Notes under the pieces: generated by a model
Databases searched by the model: none
What the model saw: the letters and a program-made list of their open reading frames with translations, nothing else
Told to the model about the DNA's origin: nothing
Shown: positions 1 to 12,853 of the stretch, piece after piece
Position numbering within the stretch: position 1 is the first letter of the stretch
How the letters are laid out: each line of letters starts with the position of its first letter
From: Euphorbia lathyris
Lineage: Eukaryota; Streptophyta; Magnoliopsida; Malpighiales; Euphorbiaceae
Assembly: GCF_963576675.1 (NCBI RefSeq)
Contig: NC_088916.1
Span: 55,739,001 to 55,803,000 of the forward strand
Length of the DNA: 64,000 bases
Direction: 5' to 3'
Program-made: the position numbers and the translations under genes

Positions 1-769
1 GATATTCTTTAATTAAGTTTTATATAAACTTTTTTATGAATACAAATATAAAAAGTAATATTAGTAATAATACTTTATTATGATTTAGTGTATTTTATTT
101 TAAAAATATGTAATCAACTTTAATTTGAATAATAATGAATATATTTTTCCTATAATATTTTATTTTATAAGATGTTTGTAATATATATACCATTTTGTAT
201 AAGTAATTATAAATGATAAATAACCTACCTACCATAATTAGTTTCAGTGTTATATATTGTTTAATGATATATTAAAAAAATCATAAAAAATGATAAAAAA
301 AAACAAATAATACAATATTTAACTACCAGTGACTAATTCAGATTGTCCTTTTAAAAGATAAATATGTTTCGTTACTTACTTGATGTTTCTTTTTGTTGGT
401 TGCTGTTTGCCTTTGAAAAAAACTGTTTTTTTAAAAGCAGAGATTCAATACTTTTGTAAGAAACTAATTTTCAGTTGTAAAAGGCAAATAGAAAGTGTCT
501 AACCAAACATCTAAAACTCTGTCTTTTAAAATTAAAGATAAATAGAAGGTGAAAAAGTATGTAACCAAACATTTCCAAAATCTTTCCATTAAGTATTTTA
601 ATCAATTAAACCAAGTGCTTGGTGGTATATATTTATATTGATAATATTAGTTATTTAATTTAAAAGGAATAACTAAATTCTAACAAATATAAATAATTAG
701 AGAGCATCCGGGTTCAAAAACAAATAAAATAATTAGAGAGCACCCAAACCTTTCAATTCTAATATACTA
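1..769. other. AT-rich intergenic DNA, no gene seen
   Basis: No reading frame of note and no RNA gene is visible. The stretch 370-575 has the look of a short TIR element (a start resembling GTTGGTTGCTGTTTGCC and ends in CTAACCAAACATCTAAA), and 12430-12600 has a similar sequence, but I could not fix boundaries. Confidence 0.5.
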
Positions 770-778
770 CATATTTAC

Positions 779-987
779 GGAAAAAAATCTTCTGTCCCGA
801 ATTCCCTGTTCCCTTTCCTGTCTCCCATTCAATTTTTGACACGTGTCCCTTTAACTACACTTTAACCAAAGTTAAATATATCTAACTATAGTTAGTAGCA
901 ATAAAGTAAGATAAAAAGGACACGTGTCAAAAATTGAATGGGAGACAGGGAAGGGAACAGGGAATTCGGGACAGAAGATTTTTTCCC
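779..987. mobile_element. Mutator-type MITE with 9-bp target duplication
   Basis: The element is 209 bp and nearly all inverted repeat: the arms at about 779-850 and 917-987 pair almost perfectly, starting GGAAAAAAATCTTCTGTCCC. It is flanked by identical 9-bp direct repeats CATATTTAC (770-778 and 988-996). A 9-bp duplication with long terminal inverted repeats is the mark of Mutator-like elements. It has no coding capacity. The reading frames crossing it are shadows. Confidence 0.85.
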
Positions 988-996
988 CATATTTAC

Positions 997-1311
997 AGGA
1001 ATTAAGAAGGACATTGGCGGTGTGATTTAAATAATTGGTTTGCAATAATGGGTTGTGGTGGCCAGCTATCCAATAGCACGTGTGAGTCACCGTCACAGGC
1101 GGACATTTACATATGAGTGTATGTTTGTGTTGGATTTTCTTCGAAGCAAGGAAGGTTTGGCTCAGACCAACCCTAAGACACGATTTATCTATCACCTTTT
1201 GGACCATCTCCTCTCCACATGCTTTCAGCATTATTCGGATCTTGCTTTCTTTCTTTTTATCTTTTTTTAAGGATATAGAGTAAAAATATATTCAAAACAT
1301 TTAAAAAATAA
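997..1311. other. intergenic DNA, nothing recognised
   Basis: This is the flank between the MITE and the LINE tail. A plus-strand frame of about 70 codons (1055-1270) exists but has no recognisable domain, and its end is poly-pyrimidine. Confidence 0.4.
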
Positions 1312-1343
1312 TTTTTTTTGGATGAAAAAGGCAACTTATATAT

Positions 1344-4300
1344 TTAAGAAAATTGATCAACTTCAATACAAGGACCTAAAAAAGCTGAAAAATCAGCAAT
1401 AAGAATTTGAGGACTACATAAAGAAATTCCCCATTTCGCTAACTCGTGAGCAGCAGCATTAGAAGAACGTCCTTCGTACACGAAGCACACCTCAGAAAAA
1501 GATTGAGCTACTGTCAGAATATGTTGAACCACCACATCAATGTAACTAACATCCCTAGCATCCTTCAATAGCCATTTTGCAATCCAACGAAACCACCACC
1601 TTAGAAAATCCACACTCTTTCGCAAAAATTAACCCATTTAAAATGGCTAAAATTTCCGCATGCATCACAGACCAACACAATCCCAATGGACACGCCCCAC
1701 TCATCAGAACCTTACACAAATTATCTCGTACCAAAAACCCAGCCGCCCCACAACATCCTTGCGAAGAGAATGATGCATCACAATTCAATTTGACAAAACA
1801 AGGAGGAGGAGGCATCCATTTTTCCAGAATATGATTACAAGAAACCATAGAAGAAGGGATAATACTTACTGAATCAGCAGCTCTACTAGACCCATTGACG
1901 AAAGCCCGATCATCAATAGACTTCTCGCCATGCGTGATAAGGTTATGATCATACCAAATCATCCAAATAAAGCAACATAAAAGAAAAAATTCAGAATTTG
2001 GCAGCATTAGAACAACCTTCTCAATCCATTCCAAACATGACCCACCCTCAATAGAATACGCCTTCAAAGAGAAACCCCCGCACTTCTACCGATTTCGAGA
2101 TCGACGACAGAATTTCATAATATGAATCAAAGTACTATCATTCTGTCCGCAAAAGGGGCAATAAGAAGCAACGTGAATTTTTTCTCCGAATGAGATTAGC
2201 AGAACAAGGCAATAAATTATTACAACACGCCCAAATTAGATGAAGAATTTTGAGCGGGAACTTGAGCTTCCACAAGTGCTTCCATAACCGACTAGGCCCC
2301 GACGATGCACCCGGAATATTATAAAAAATCCTATTTACCTCAAAAGCCATTTTATAACCAGATTTCACATCATAACACCCATCACGGGACCATGGCCAGT
2401 AAAACCGATCAACATAATTTGATCGAAGAGGAATATGCAAAATAACTTCAGCCACATCAGAGAAAAAACAATCATTTACCACCCTAGAATTCCACAAACC
2501 TGTACCTACAATTGTTAAAGAATCAACAAATTCAGTTGGGGTATTGCATCTAACAGTCAAGGGACGACCACACGGTAATGAAGGAATCCATCTCTCCGAG
2601 AGAATCCGGATAGAGGATCCATTCCCCACCCGCCAAGGACCACCTCTCAACAAAATAGATCTAACACTTAGCAATCTTCTCCATACGAAACTATCAGCAG
2701 CTCTTCCAGAAATCTCTATCCAAGATTGGTTCCTCAAATACTTGCTTTTAAACACTTGTGCACACAGAGATAATGCTGATTTATAATTCTCCAAAGCTGT
2801 TTAGCCAGTAAGGCTTGGTTGAAAGAAAATAAGTGCCGAAAACCAAGACCGCCTACCACCTTAGGTGAACAAAGAATATCCCACCTAGTCCAATGTATAA
2901 CACGTTTTCCATTAGTATCTCCCCACCAATAACCAGCAATCATAGATTGCATCTCCTCACATAGAGTCTTATGTAATAAAAACAACTCATAACATACTGA
3001 GGGATAGCAACCGTAACCGCCTTGATAAGAATTTCTCTACCACCTCTAGATAAGAACCTTTCATTCCATCCGCTAATTCGCTTTAGAAGACGATCCCGTA
3101 AGAATTTGAAAATAAGTTTCTTAGACCTTCCTAAGATCGTAGGAAGACCTAAATACTTCAGAAAAGCATCAACGTCTTTCACCCCCATAAAGCATCTTAA
3201 ACTTTCTTTGAACTCCACCGAAAGATTCGAACTAAAGCTGATCTCGGATTTATCAAAATTCACACATTGCCCTGAAGCTTGCCCATACAACGCTAAGATC
3301 TCCTTAACCACAACCATTTCCTCAAAAGAAGCTTTGAAAAAAAATAAGAGAGTCATCCGCAAAGAATAAATGAGTAATCATAGGACCACCAGGACCCGAC
3401 ACAATCTCATGCAAACATCTGTCAACTACTGCCTTCTTAATCAAAGATGAAAACGCTTCCGCACACAACACAAACAAATAAGGTGGAATAGGATCTCCTT
3501 GACGAAGACCCCGACTAGGCTTAACAAAGCCTTTAGGCACCCCATTTATAAGAAAAGAAAAAGAAGTAGTAGAAACACATCTTAGCACAAGATCCACAAA
3601 TCCATTTGGAAATCCCATCCTCCTCATCACAATTTCCACAAAAGACCATTCAACCTGATCATACGCCTTACTCATATCAAGCTTTAACGCACAATAACCC
3701 TTTCTCCCATGGCATTTATATTTCATAGTATGAAACAATTCAAAGGCAATAAGTGTATTATCAGTAATCAACCTTCCAGAAACAAACGCACAATGAGTCT
3801 GCCTAATAAGACCATCCAACACCCCTTTTAACCGATTAGCCACCACTTTAGAAACAAGTTTATATATCACATTGCACAAGCTAATTGGACGAAGATCTTT
3901 CATAGAACCCGGGGACTGAACTTTGGGAATTAAGGTAATAAATGTATGATTAAAATTAGGAGGAAAATCCGAACCACTGAGAATACTCATAACAGCCTTA
4001 GATACATTCCCCCCCCCCCCCCAATAATGTCCCAATATGAAGATAAAACAAAGCCGGCATACCATCAGGACCATGGGCTTTAGTTGGCTGCATTTGATCT
4101 AAAGCAACTTTAATCTCCTCATTCAAGAACAGGGCAGCCAACAAATCCACATCCGCTACAGAGAGCCTAGAATTAATAGCCTCACAAACCTGATTTGGAC
4201 AAACAGGATCGGTCGAAGTAAAAAGATGTTGATAGTAAGAAGTAACAATATTTTCAATTCCAGTCTCAAACTCACACCAATTATCATCCTCGTCTTTAAG

Positions 4301-5418
4301 CTTAAGCAAAGAATTACATCGATGCCTATTATTAGCTTTACCATGAAAAAACCGTGTATTGCGATCCCCCTCTGCTAACCAATCCACCCTAGAACGTTGT
4401 TTCCACAATTCTTCCTCTTTACCAAGCAAATCCCCCAATCTAGCAGAGACCCGTTTAATTTCCTCATCGACCTCACTCGACCCCCTCCGCATCTGAAGAA
4501 GACCCAAATTCTCAGTTAAATCTTTAATATGCTTGCCCAAATGACCCACAACATCTCTATTCCACACTCTAAGGTTATTACTGCAATGTAAAATTTTCTC
4601 CATCACCCTAACATTAGCGTGTGCACCATTCTCCCCCTAACTATCAGCAATAATAGCTCTACAACCCTCCTCTTTTACCCAAAATTTCTCAAATCTGAAA
4701 ATCCTTCTTCCTGAATTAATCAAACCAGCCGTATCAAGAAAAATGGGCGTATAATCAGAACACACCCTAGCCAAATGATATACACAAGCATTCAGAAATA
4801 GAAAATCCCAACCAACAGTCCTTAAACATCGATCCAACCTCTATTGAATACGACCTCCGCCACATCGTCCATTCGACCACGTATAAGCTGCACCTTTATA
4901 ACCCAAGTCAAACAACTCACAGTCATCAAGACATTCCCGAAAAACAAGTTGCTCCCTATTATTCCCCACCCTACCTCCATCCTTTTTAAAAGAAAAAAAG
5001 AATCTCATTAAAATCTCCAAAACATAACCATGGAGCATCCTCCTTATTATACAACTCACGCATCATATTCCATGTACGATGTTTATTATTCCCTTTCGGC
5101 CAACCATACACCCTCGTGCCCCTCCAAATAATCCCACCAAGACCATAAAAATGCCAAAATGAATGCAATGATCAGAAAAGCCAAGAATCTGTACACAAAA
5201 TTTTTTTCCCAACAAAGAATTAACCCACCTGATCTCCCAACAGCAGGAACAGTAAAAAAGAAAAAATCCGAAAATCTCTTTTTTAACCCATCCACCTCAT
5301 TCTGATTCAGCATTATTTCCATCAAAAAAACAAGATCCGGGCAGTACCGGCTTAAGAGTCGCGCAAGCGCACGAACCGTCCAAGGGTTGCCCAGCCCCTG
5401 AACCTTCCAACTTAACAT
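1344..5418 (-). pseudogene. LINE ORF2: endonuclease, reverse transcriptase, RNase H (broken)
   Basis: The endonuclease begins at 5418 with MLSWKVQGLGNPWTVRAL, the usual start of the AP-endonuclease-like domain, and runs in several frames to about 4637. The reverse transcriptase spans 4606-2734: it shows GPDGMPALFY, FVSGRLITDNTL, the LDMSKAYDQVEW block, GLRQGDP and the catalytic FADD (near 3365). A zinc-binding zf-RVT region follows (2794-2138) and an RNase H-like domain ends the protein (2067-1344, with LNCDASF). At least six frame changes split it. The G/C homopolymer at 4009-4022 is one clear slip site. This is a dead copy of a selfish element and not a host gene. Confidence 0.85.
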
Positions 5419-5420
5419 TT

Positions 5421-6804
5421 TTATAATACCGGGCGGGGCTGAACACCGGCCTCCGCCAAACCTTCAACACCATCAATCACCATAAGATCCATCTTAGCCT
5501 TCTTATTCACAATCATACGCCCAAATTCGAGCCAATTGTCACCATCATTCTGATCAACAATTTGTTTCCTTTTAGAGCCACCTCCTCCCCGATTTACAAC
5601 CAGAACAACATCTCTATCACCTTTAGGAACCCCAATCGAATTCCTCTTACCTCTAGCCAACTTTTTAATATTCAACCGACCACCTGACTCCGCACCCGAT
5701 GAACTTATCTTATTTATACCCCCATTACTCACCAAACCTATCTTACAAATCATTTACTTTAGGCACACACTCAATAACCCCCTTCATACCAGCTTCAGAT
5801 GCAATAATTTTAGACTCCCCCAAGCCTCCATCCTTCATTACCATATCCACCACCCGATTCTGAAATTCAGAATGGTCCGGGAGAGTTATCGAGTCATTAT
5901 CCCCTTTCGGAATCTCCAAATTAACACCATCCATCACTTGGTTTTCAGAACAGCCAATCCCAAACTTATTCACACCGTACTCATCAACATCAGCCAAAAG
6001 ATTTCTAACCACCCGACTTCTTCCCACAGCAACATCAACAATTACCTTGGAGACACACTCCGCCTTAACAACTTTAGCCTTCAAAGGAGATGCACGTAAT
6101 TAAGGACCAAAATTCCAATTTAATCCGGCTTCCTCCTCAGGCCCTTCCGAACAATCATCAAATCCATGACCCGGTCTTCCACACCAATAGAAAAAATTAG
6201 AAAGTCATTCATACCTGAAAGATACCCAAATACGATCACATTTACTATTCTTCACCACAACACCTCGTGTGAGGGGCTTGAGCACATCCACACAAACCCT
6301 CACCCTCACACTACTACTCCAGGAACCAATATCATTTTCATCAATAACCACAACTCTCCCAATCCGAGAAGCCACAGTCTGAATCGAATCCACATCTCTC
6401 CTGTTCAGAGGAATGTTCTCAATCCTTACCCAAAATTCATAAAAATCCAACATCAACTCTGTTGGTTACTCATGACCCTTCACCTCTCTAAAAATAACCA
6501 ATTGGCATTCAAAGTGCCATGGTCCATCCTTCAAAATCTTATCCCTATCTCTTTTGCACCCAAATTCACACAAAAACATATGATCACCAAATTCTTTTAA
6601 CTCAAAGGATTGAATTCTCCAAGCAATACTAAAAGCACTAGCCATACCTTTGAGATTAAGAGGTTTATGAGATAAAATTCTGCCAATCAAATCAAACTTA
6701 GAAGCCAATTCCCCTGTATCCTGCGATTTTTGCAAATCGAGAACCTCCCCTTCGACCTCAGACAAACTAATATTCTGCATCAGCTTGTCAATTTGATCAT
6801 CCAT
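5421..6804 (-). pseudogene. LINE ORF1, nucleic-acid-binding protein (broken)
   Basis: The first part (6804-6466) starts MDDQIDKLMQNISL and shows the DUF4283-type domain of plant LINE ORF1 proteins, with FDLIGRILSHKPLN and the KDGPWHFE signature. The frame continues after a break (6456-6130) and ends in a CCHC-type zinc knuckle, WCGRPGHGFDDC, near 6170-6130. A low-complexity basic and glycine-rich tail follows to 5421. ORF1 proteins of this kind coat the LINE RNA. At least two stops or frameshifts split the frame, so no full protein can be made. ORF2 starts immediately downstream. Confidence 0.8.
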
Positions 6805-7215
6805 ATCTCATCAAATACCACAAACAATCGAACGGAATTGAAGACAAAAACAAGAGAGAAAAAGCAAAAACTAGAAAATTGAAGTCGAAAGGTCTTGCAA
6901 AACTGTTGCAGGAAAAAAAAACCTCAAGAAATCGACAAGAATTGAAATCAACAAGAAAAAGAGAGAACAAAAACCAAAGAAATCAATCGGAATTGAAAAG
7001 AATAAGAGAGATGAAGAGCAAAGCAAGAGCAAAAAACCAGAGAAATCGGTGGAAACACCCTCACCCCACAAGCCCTAGCAGAGGAGAGAAAAAAGACCAC
7101 AAGGGCAAGCCACTTCACAACTTTTTTTATCATTTTATTCTTAACATCATATATCTTGTAATTATATATTTAATATTCAATATAATTATAAATTTTATTA
7201 TTTACATTCTACTTA

Positions 7216-7571
7216 GAGCACCTATAGTGGGTGTTACAAGGCTGTTTCTTGAAACACCCAACCACTAGAGGTGGGGTTACATTATTGTTACTGATTTTGG
7301 TAAGTTACCAATTCAGGTAACAAAGAATTAATTAATGTTGTGGGCCCTATTATTATTTTTTATTTTATAATTGTACTACATTAATGATATGACATATTAT
7401 TTTTATTTGTTTATTCTCATTATTTCTGTTAATGCCATTTTTTTAAGAATAATATAATATTAAGTGGACCCTACAATTATTCAAGTAACAAGGTTTGTAG
7501 TGGATTGTTTTTATGGGTGTTACCAATATGTATGTGGCATTTCTGGTGTGTTAGCACCAATAATGTTGTTC
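7216..7571. mobile_element. PIF/Harbinger-type (Tourist-like) MITE
   Basis: The 356-bp element is flanked by TTA on both sides (7213-7215 and 7572-7574). The ends are degenerate inverted repeats (GAGCACCTATAGTGGGTGTT against the reverse complement of the right end, about 14 of 22 matching). A 3-bp TTA duplication is typical of PIF/Harbinger elements. There is no coding capacity. Confidence 0.55.
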
Positions 7572-7874
7572 TTATGTATCATGTTATTACTTAATAACAG
7601 ATTAAAGAAAAAAGAAATAAAAAATATCTAGTGTATACACATATCTTTGATCTGACACAAAATACGCGATAATTTTTTAAAACATCTATTGTGCATGGAC
7701 ACGTCTTTCTTATTTGAGTGATAGCACGATGAACATGAGGAGTTAATATAACGAGGCCCATCACTAATAAGTCTATTATTAAACAAAACACATCGCTTTG
7801 TTAAGTAGCACACATGAATTCACATTGTATTATATAACAAACAGCTTGTAGGAAATTAGATATAAATACGTGTA

Positions 7875-9061
7875 CAAGGACAGACGCAGGATAAAGTCTT
7901 ACGAGAGTCGAATTTTTAATTTTTTTTTACCATATATAATAAATAGATCAAAATATTTTATACTTAATCTATCAAAATAAAGACCATTATTCTCTCAAGT
8001 CACGAAAATCATCTATAATTAAGTATATATTAAAACTATCGATGATTTCTCTCTTAATATAAGACATGAAACAATATTCATCTTCCATTCTATTTCGAAG
8101 CTTATTTTTCACTATATTATGGCTAAAAACAATCGCTTTGTGGTTGCCGTAGAAGCAGAAAAAGTGAGTATAAGAGTCACCATTTTATAGACAGGTAGAT
8201 AAATATCTGATAATCTAATATCAAATCTTAATGATCAAGAATTTACAATTCCAAAATCTAATTAATCATATAAATCCATAGAACAAAAATCTATAATTAT
8301 AAAATTGCAGAAGGGGAGAAAAGGATGAAAATACATTAGGCATAATGAGAATGAGGTTAGAGCATCTTCAACACTAACTAGTTATTTGATTCTCTAAACT
8401 AATATAAAATATTAGTTTAGCCAAATTTAGCTAGTTAAATTTATGTTTTGCTCCAACTATGCTAGCTATTTGACTCTCTATTTGATTATTTTATAATGAA
8501 AAGTGAATAAATTTAAAAGAAAAAAGAAAAAATAGAAAAAAAAACAAAGAAGAAAGAGAAAGAATTAACAAAAAAAAAAGCTAGCCAAAGAGACAAGTCA
8601 AATTTAGCTGGTGAAAATGACTAGTTATATATTTTAGAGAGTCATGTCATTTTATTGGAGTGCTCCCTCTCTAAATGGCTAGCTAAATTTGACAATTTAG
8701 AGAGTCATGTCATTGTCACCGTATTGAAGATGCTCTTAGAGACTTGGAGAAATGACAAATTGAAAATTAAAAAGTTAAAAATTATGAGAAGGAAACATAA
8801 TATTACAAACGGAGAACAAGTAAATAAGAGAAATAAAAAGAATAAAAGAATAAAAGAAACAATTCAATGAGTAAGCAAGAATAAAAATAAGAAAAAATAA
8901 AATAAAATTGCAGTCGGACTTGGAAAATAAATGGGACTACTAGACTAGAATAGGGGCCAGTTGGGGATCTTAAGGGGGTCAAAATCCTTCATAGATCATA
9001 TTAAAATGAACTTTTGAACTGGCTATAGGCCCCCTTTGATCACATCGTCGATCTGTCCCTG
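7875..9061. mobile_element. non-autonomous hAT-like DNA transposon (tentative)
   Basis: This 1.19-kb block interrupts the copia LTR: sequence left of 7875 and right of 9061 joins into one LTR when compared with 11089-11220. Its ends are short inverted repeats, CAAGGACAGA on the left and the complement of CAGGGACAGA on the right. The flanking 8-mers agree at only 5 of 8 positions, consistent with an old 8-bp duplication. Class assignment is inference. A Tourist-like MITE is nested inside. Confidence 0.55.
8360..8735. mobile_element. Tourist-like MITE nested in the hAT-like element
   Basis: It is 376 bp, with TTA on both sides (8357-8359, 8736-8738) and perfect 12-bp terminal inverted repeats GAGCATCTTCAA. 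An internal copy of the right end (TAGAGAGTCATGTCAT) occurs near 8635 as well as near 8700. It has no coding capacity. Confidence 0.8.
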
Positions 9062-9239
9062 CATGTGAATATATAGTGTGAAAAAGCTAATTAAATGTTA
9101 ACTATTAGGACATCTCCATCTATAATCTTAATTCTATTTTTAGAGTAAGCTTTTCTGTACTTTATATATGAAATACGAAAATGTCTTACTCTATTTTTAG
9201 AGTAAGGTTTTGTAGGAGTAAATGGAGTTAACAGGTCCT

Positions 9240-9700
9240 GACTCATTTACTGATCCATTTATGGTCCAACCGCAACTTAATCAGTTTAGGGTTAGAGTTA
9301 GAGTTTAAGTTTAATCTAGCTATAAATAGATATCTATGGAGGTTAAACCCACACACTAAGTGAAACTCATAACACAATAATCAGAGATATTGCAAAAGCA
9401 ATATTAACTCTGCCTTCTACACCCTAGCCGTCGCCCACCCTCTTTGATCTCGGCGTGCGCTTTTAGTTCGTGGAACAACATAGATTTCTCCTCTGGTGTA
9501 GTAACCTTCTAGATCGGTAATACGGAGCCAAGGTTGATTACTTCTGCAGTTGTTCAACGGATCTGCGCTACGAGAGGTAAGCCTAAATCTGTTGATTTAT
9601 TTATTGAGAGATCTGATTCGTTACCCGTCCCTTTGAGGTTGGAGAAATTCACTATGGTTATTAGAATCGTCATTGGTATCAGATCCCTTTAACTCAATGT
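9240..9700 (+). promoter_or_regulatory. LTR/leader-like segment with TATA motif and primer-binding site
   Basis: The segment contains a TATA-like motif CTATAAATAG near 9320 and ends in ATTGGTATCAGATCC (9672-9686). That differs by one base from the initiator-methionine tRNA primer-binding site TGGTATCAGAGC used by copia elements. It reads as the U5/leader of a copia element. It does not match the LTR at 11089, so it may belong to a second element. Confidence 0.45.
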
Positions 9701-9983
9701 TTCATATGTTAAGAACACATTTTGCATGATTTATGATTCTATTAATCAGTTTGATTGGATAAATACATGTTTAGTTAATGTGTTTTTTAGTGAATCTCTA
9801 GATGATTTTGGTCTGCCGAAATTGCAATATGGCTGATGGAAATTTCTGGCGCGTTTTAGCGATTTAACGCTTATGGTCTGTTTGAACTATTTCACTACTT
9901 TCCAGTCGCTGAAACCCAAAAACGATCATACCATTGAACTCAAAGACTCCGACCCCCCTCCAAAGTCTACATAAGCCCAATAT

Positions 9984-11066
9984 GGTTTCTGAATTAGAAA
10001 AATCATTTTATGGCTTAAAACAAACCAGTGGAGAATGGTTTGCATGTTTTTCAACCTTTTTATATAGTCACGATTATATTCAATATGAGTTTGATCATTC
10101 TTCATAAAACATTAAAAAGGTCTTATAATAATTATGGTAACTTTTTTTTTATGATATCATTTTGACAAGAATTGTTCTTTTAGAAATAAATCAAGTTAAA
10201 GCCTCGTTAGATGTAAAACTTAAATTGAAAGATCTTGGAATTCTAAAGTACTTTTTGGGTTTTGAAATCGCAAGAACTGTTGATGGGATTAATATTTCAC
10301 AATGCAAATATGAATTGGAACTTTAGAAAATGCATAGTTCTAAATCTATTTTTCCACACTCTTGGACCCAACAATTAGACATGGTCAATCTTTACAAGAT
10401 CCTACTATTTATAGTTGTTTAGTTGGTAGGTTAATATATCTTACTAATACTAGGTCTGATGTTACTATTGTAGTTAATACCTTAAGCCAATTTCTTACAA
10501 AGTCAACATTGGATCACCTTAAGATAGCCCACAAGTTCTTGCATTATATCAAAAGAGATCTAACAAGGGTTTATTGTATTCTTTAACAACCAACTTAAGC
10601 GTTAAAGCTTTCAGATGCAGACTGTTAAACATGCACAAACACAAGATATTTTAGTTTCAGATACCGTGTTTTTCTAGGAAATTCACTAATTTTTTTGGAA
10701 AACAAGTTACTATTTCAAGATCATCGACAAAAGCTGCGTATAGATCCATGTCAACTTTTACAGCATAGCTACACTGCCTATCTATTGCAAGCGTTGAAGC
10801 TTGATCATAAACTACCAATTCCATTGTTTTGTGATGATCAGTCTGCTATCTATCTCGCTAGTAATTCTACATTCCATGAAAGAACAAAGTACATAGAGTT
10901 GTATCATCACTTTATAAAGGAAGAACTGGTTACAAAACTCATTCGACCATTACCAATCCTTTCAACAAATCAATTGGCATATATCTTCGCAAAAGCGTTG
11001 CCACTTAAGTTGTTCATTCCTATTTTAAACAAGATAAAAGTTTTAACCATTTACACTTCAGCTTGA
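9984..11066 (+). pseudogene. copia reverse transcriptase and RNase H remnant
   Basis: Reading the plus strand in several frames shows the copia reverse transcriptase block SFYGLKQTSGEWF (near 10000), then KLKDLGILKYFLGFEIA (near 10230). RNase H blocks follow: SCLVGRLIYLTNTRSD (10362-10586), CDDQSAIYLASNSTFHERTK and the C-terminal NQLAYIFAKALP (10695-11066). The order is normal for Ty1-copia pol. The YVDD catalytic box is missing and many stops intervene. The right LTR starts about 20 bp downstream. Confidence 0.75.
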
Positions 11067-11711
11067 TGGGGGAGGTAATAAGTTTATTGTTAAACAAAAC
11101 ACATCGTTTTGTTAAGTGGCACACAAAACACATAATGTATTATATAACAAATTGTCTGTAGGAAATTAGATATAGAACACATGTATATATATAGGGTGAA
11201 AAATGTAGTTAGAGGTTAACGATTAAATCAAGATTTTCTATTCTTCATTCTTTTGTAATCTCTCTCACTTTCAGCGAGTTTCAATACAATTATTTCTATA
11301 TTTGTTAATGACTACGTAAAGTGCTCTGTTAATAATGAAAAATTGGTTCAACTTTCAAACTTTAGAGATAAAATTGGCACAACTTGAAAAAAAATTAAGA
11401 ATATAATTGTGTTATTTATAATGTTAGGAGTGAAATTGCTCTTAACGGCTAATGTTAAAGGTACTCTTATACCTTAATCACAGCTAATACTTGATTTATC
11501 TTATTACATGTTTTTCTCATTAGTTACTTCTTCCTTAATATATTTACTCCATAGACCATACAGTCATTCACAATTTTCGTATAGTAAAAATGAATGAAAT
11601 TATAATTAAGAACATCTCTAGTAGTAGATAATGCAATTAAGTTCAATAAAATGAGAGCGAATTCCATATAAATATCTACTAATCACATTAAACTCTCTCA
11701 CTATTTTTATA

Positions 11712-11933
11712 GGATTAATTTCAAATAAATATCATGTGGTTTCATATTTTTACAGATTCTGTGGTTTGTAAAATTTTAATTTGGAGATCGTTATCGATAA
11801 AATTTGGTAAAATCAATTAAAAATGAAAATTTTGCAAATCACAGGATTTGGATTGTAATAAAAAAAATCCGCAGATACTGCTGCAAAAACATAAAACCAC
11901 ATTAAATTTATTTGAAATTAACCATTTTTTTTA
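11712..11933. mobile_element. hairpin-type MITE
   Basis: A 222-bp inverted repeat begins GGATTAATTTCAAATAAAT and ends with the complement of GGTTAATTTCAAATAAAT. The arms carry the ATGTGGTTT motif shared by other Mutator-like MITEs here. The flanks (ATTTTTATA and an A/T run) suggest a decayed 9-bp duplication. Confidence 0.6.
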
Positions 11934-12853
11934 TATGTGTTTAAAGATTGATAGTGAATAATAGCTGTAAAATTTAACCACTGAAAAACATATTCTCATA
12001 AGATGTAGTTTAGATGTGACATATGAATATAGTTATATTGAATTAATGAGATGATGATAATTAAGGTAATAAAAATGATAAAAGAAAAAACAAACATTGA
12101 GTTGGGGACAACTACAGTACACACAAATAGAGTCATGTGCTTATGTAATGAATTCACCCATTTCATATGTTATTTTTCAACCAATATTTTGTCTTTTTAT
12201 CCTTTTGCCTCAATTTTTAAATTTTAAATTAAGGTCACCTCTTTCTTTTTATCTTTTTACTTCCCCTTTATACCTAATGCATCCTTAACCTTTGGTTTTA
12301 TATGGAAATTTTTAAATAAGTAATTTACTATTATTAAAAAATAAATGGATGATAACGGAGGTTTTATGTATACTGATATTTATATAGAATAAGTTTTTAC
12401 AACTCAAAAGAGAGTACACATAATTCTAAATTTGGAGTCTGTTTAGCTTAGTTTAGCTTGCAGTTTGCTATTAGAATTTGTTATTTGTTATTGAAAAAAC
12501 TTATTTTGCAAAAAAAAAAAAGTAGAGATTCGCTATTTATTTAAAAATTATTTTTTATGTATAAAAAGTTAAACACAAAATTTCTAACCAAACATCTAAA
12601 ACTTTTAGGAACTATTTGTTTTGGGGGTTCCAAGAAAGAATAAGATAAAGAGAAGATTTTATTCATTTTATTGGTATTTCTTTTCTTAATTCAATCATTT
12701 ATTTTGTGGGTTACTAAACCCAGCCCCAAATTTATACTTCTAGCCTCTGGAATAGACCATACTACCCTTTGCAATAAATTTCAAAAAACCCAAAACCTCT
12801 CAAGCACCCTATACGATTTTTGCTCAAATCCGGACAAATTACTGAACCGAATC
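11934..12853. other. AT-rich intergenic DNA
   Basis: No gene is recognised. The part 12430-12600 resembles 370-575 (ends CTAACCAAACATCTAAA) and may be a small TIR element. From about 12607 the sequence AACTATTTGTTTTGGG faces an inverted counterpart near 14990 (AACCAAACACTCCC). This could be the left end of the element that holds the palindromic arrays, but no target duplication supports it. Confidence 0.35.

Larger units (their letters stand above)
1312..7116 (-). mobile_element. full-length, inactivated L1-type LINE
   Basis: This is a non-LTR retrotransposon of about 5.8 kb. On the minus strand it has a 5' leader rich in pyrimidines (about 7116-6805), ORF1 (6804 to about 5421), then ORF2 with endonuclease, reverse transcriptase, zinc-binding and RNase H regions down to 1344, and a short A tail (T run at 1312-1319 on the plus strand). 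The layout is that of plant L1-clade LINEs with a C-terminal RNase H. Several frame breaks interrupt both ORFs, including one at a 14-C homopolymer (4009-4022). The copy cannot mobilise itself. I could not find a clear target duplication, so both ends are approximate. Confidence 0.9.
7779..11300 (+). mobile_element. degenerate Ty1-copia retrotransposon with nested insertions
   Basis: Two copies of one LTR are visible: the left begins near 7779 and the right near 11089 (TGTTAAACAAAACACATCG). They share about 100 bp up to TAGGAAATTAGATATA. The left copy is split by a DNA transposon (7875-9061), resumes at 9062 and loses similarity near 9107. Between them lie a primer-binding-like site (9674-9686) and a decayed reverse transcriptase/RNase H region (9984-11066). 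A purine run GGGGGAGG lies just before the right LTR. The element is old and heavily rearranged; most of gag, protease and integrase is missing. The right limit is approximate. Confidence 0.7.

Noticed and set aside
872..1231. Minus-strand frame of 119 codons
   Set aside because: It runs through half of the MITE hairpin at 779-987 and has no recognisable domain.
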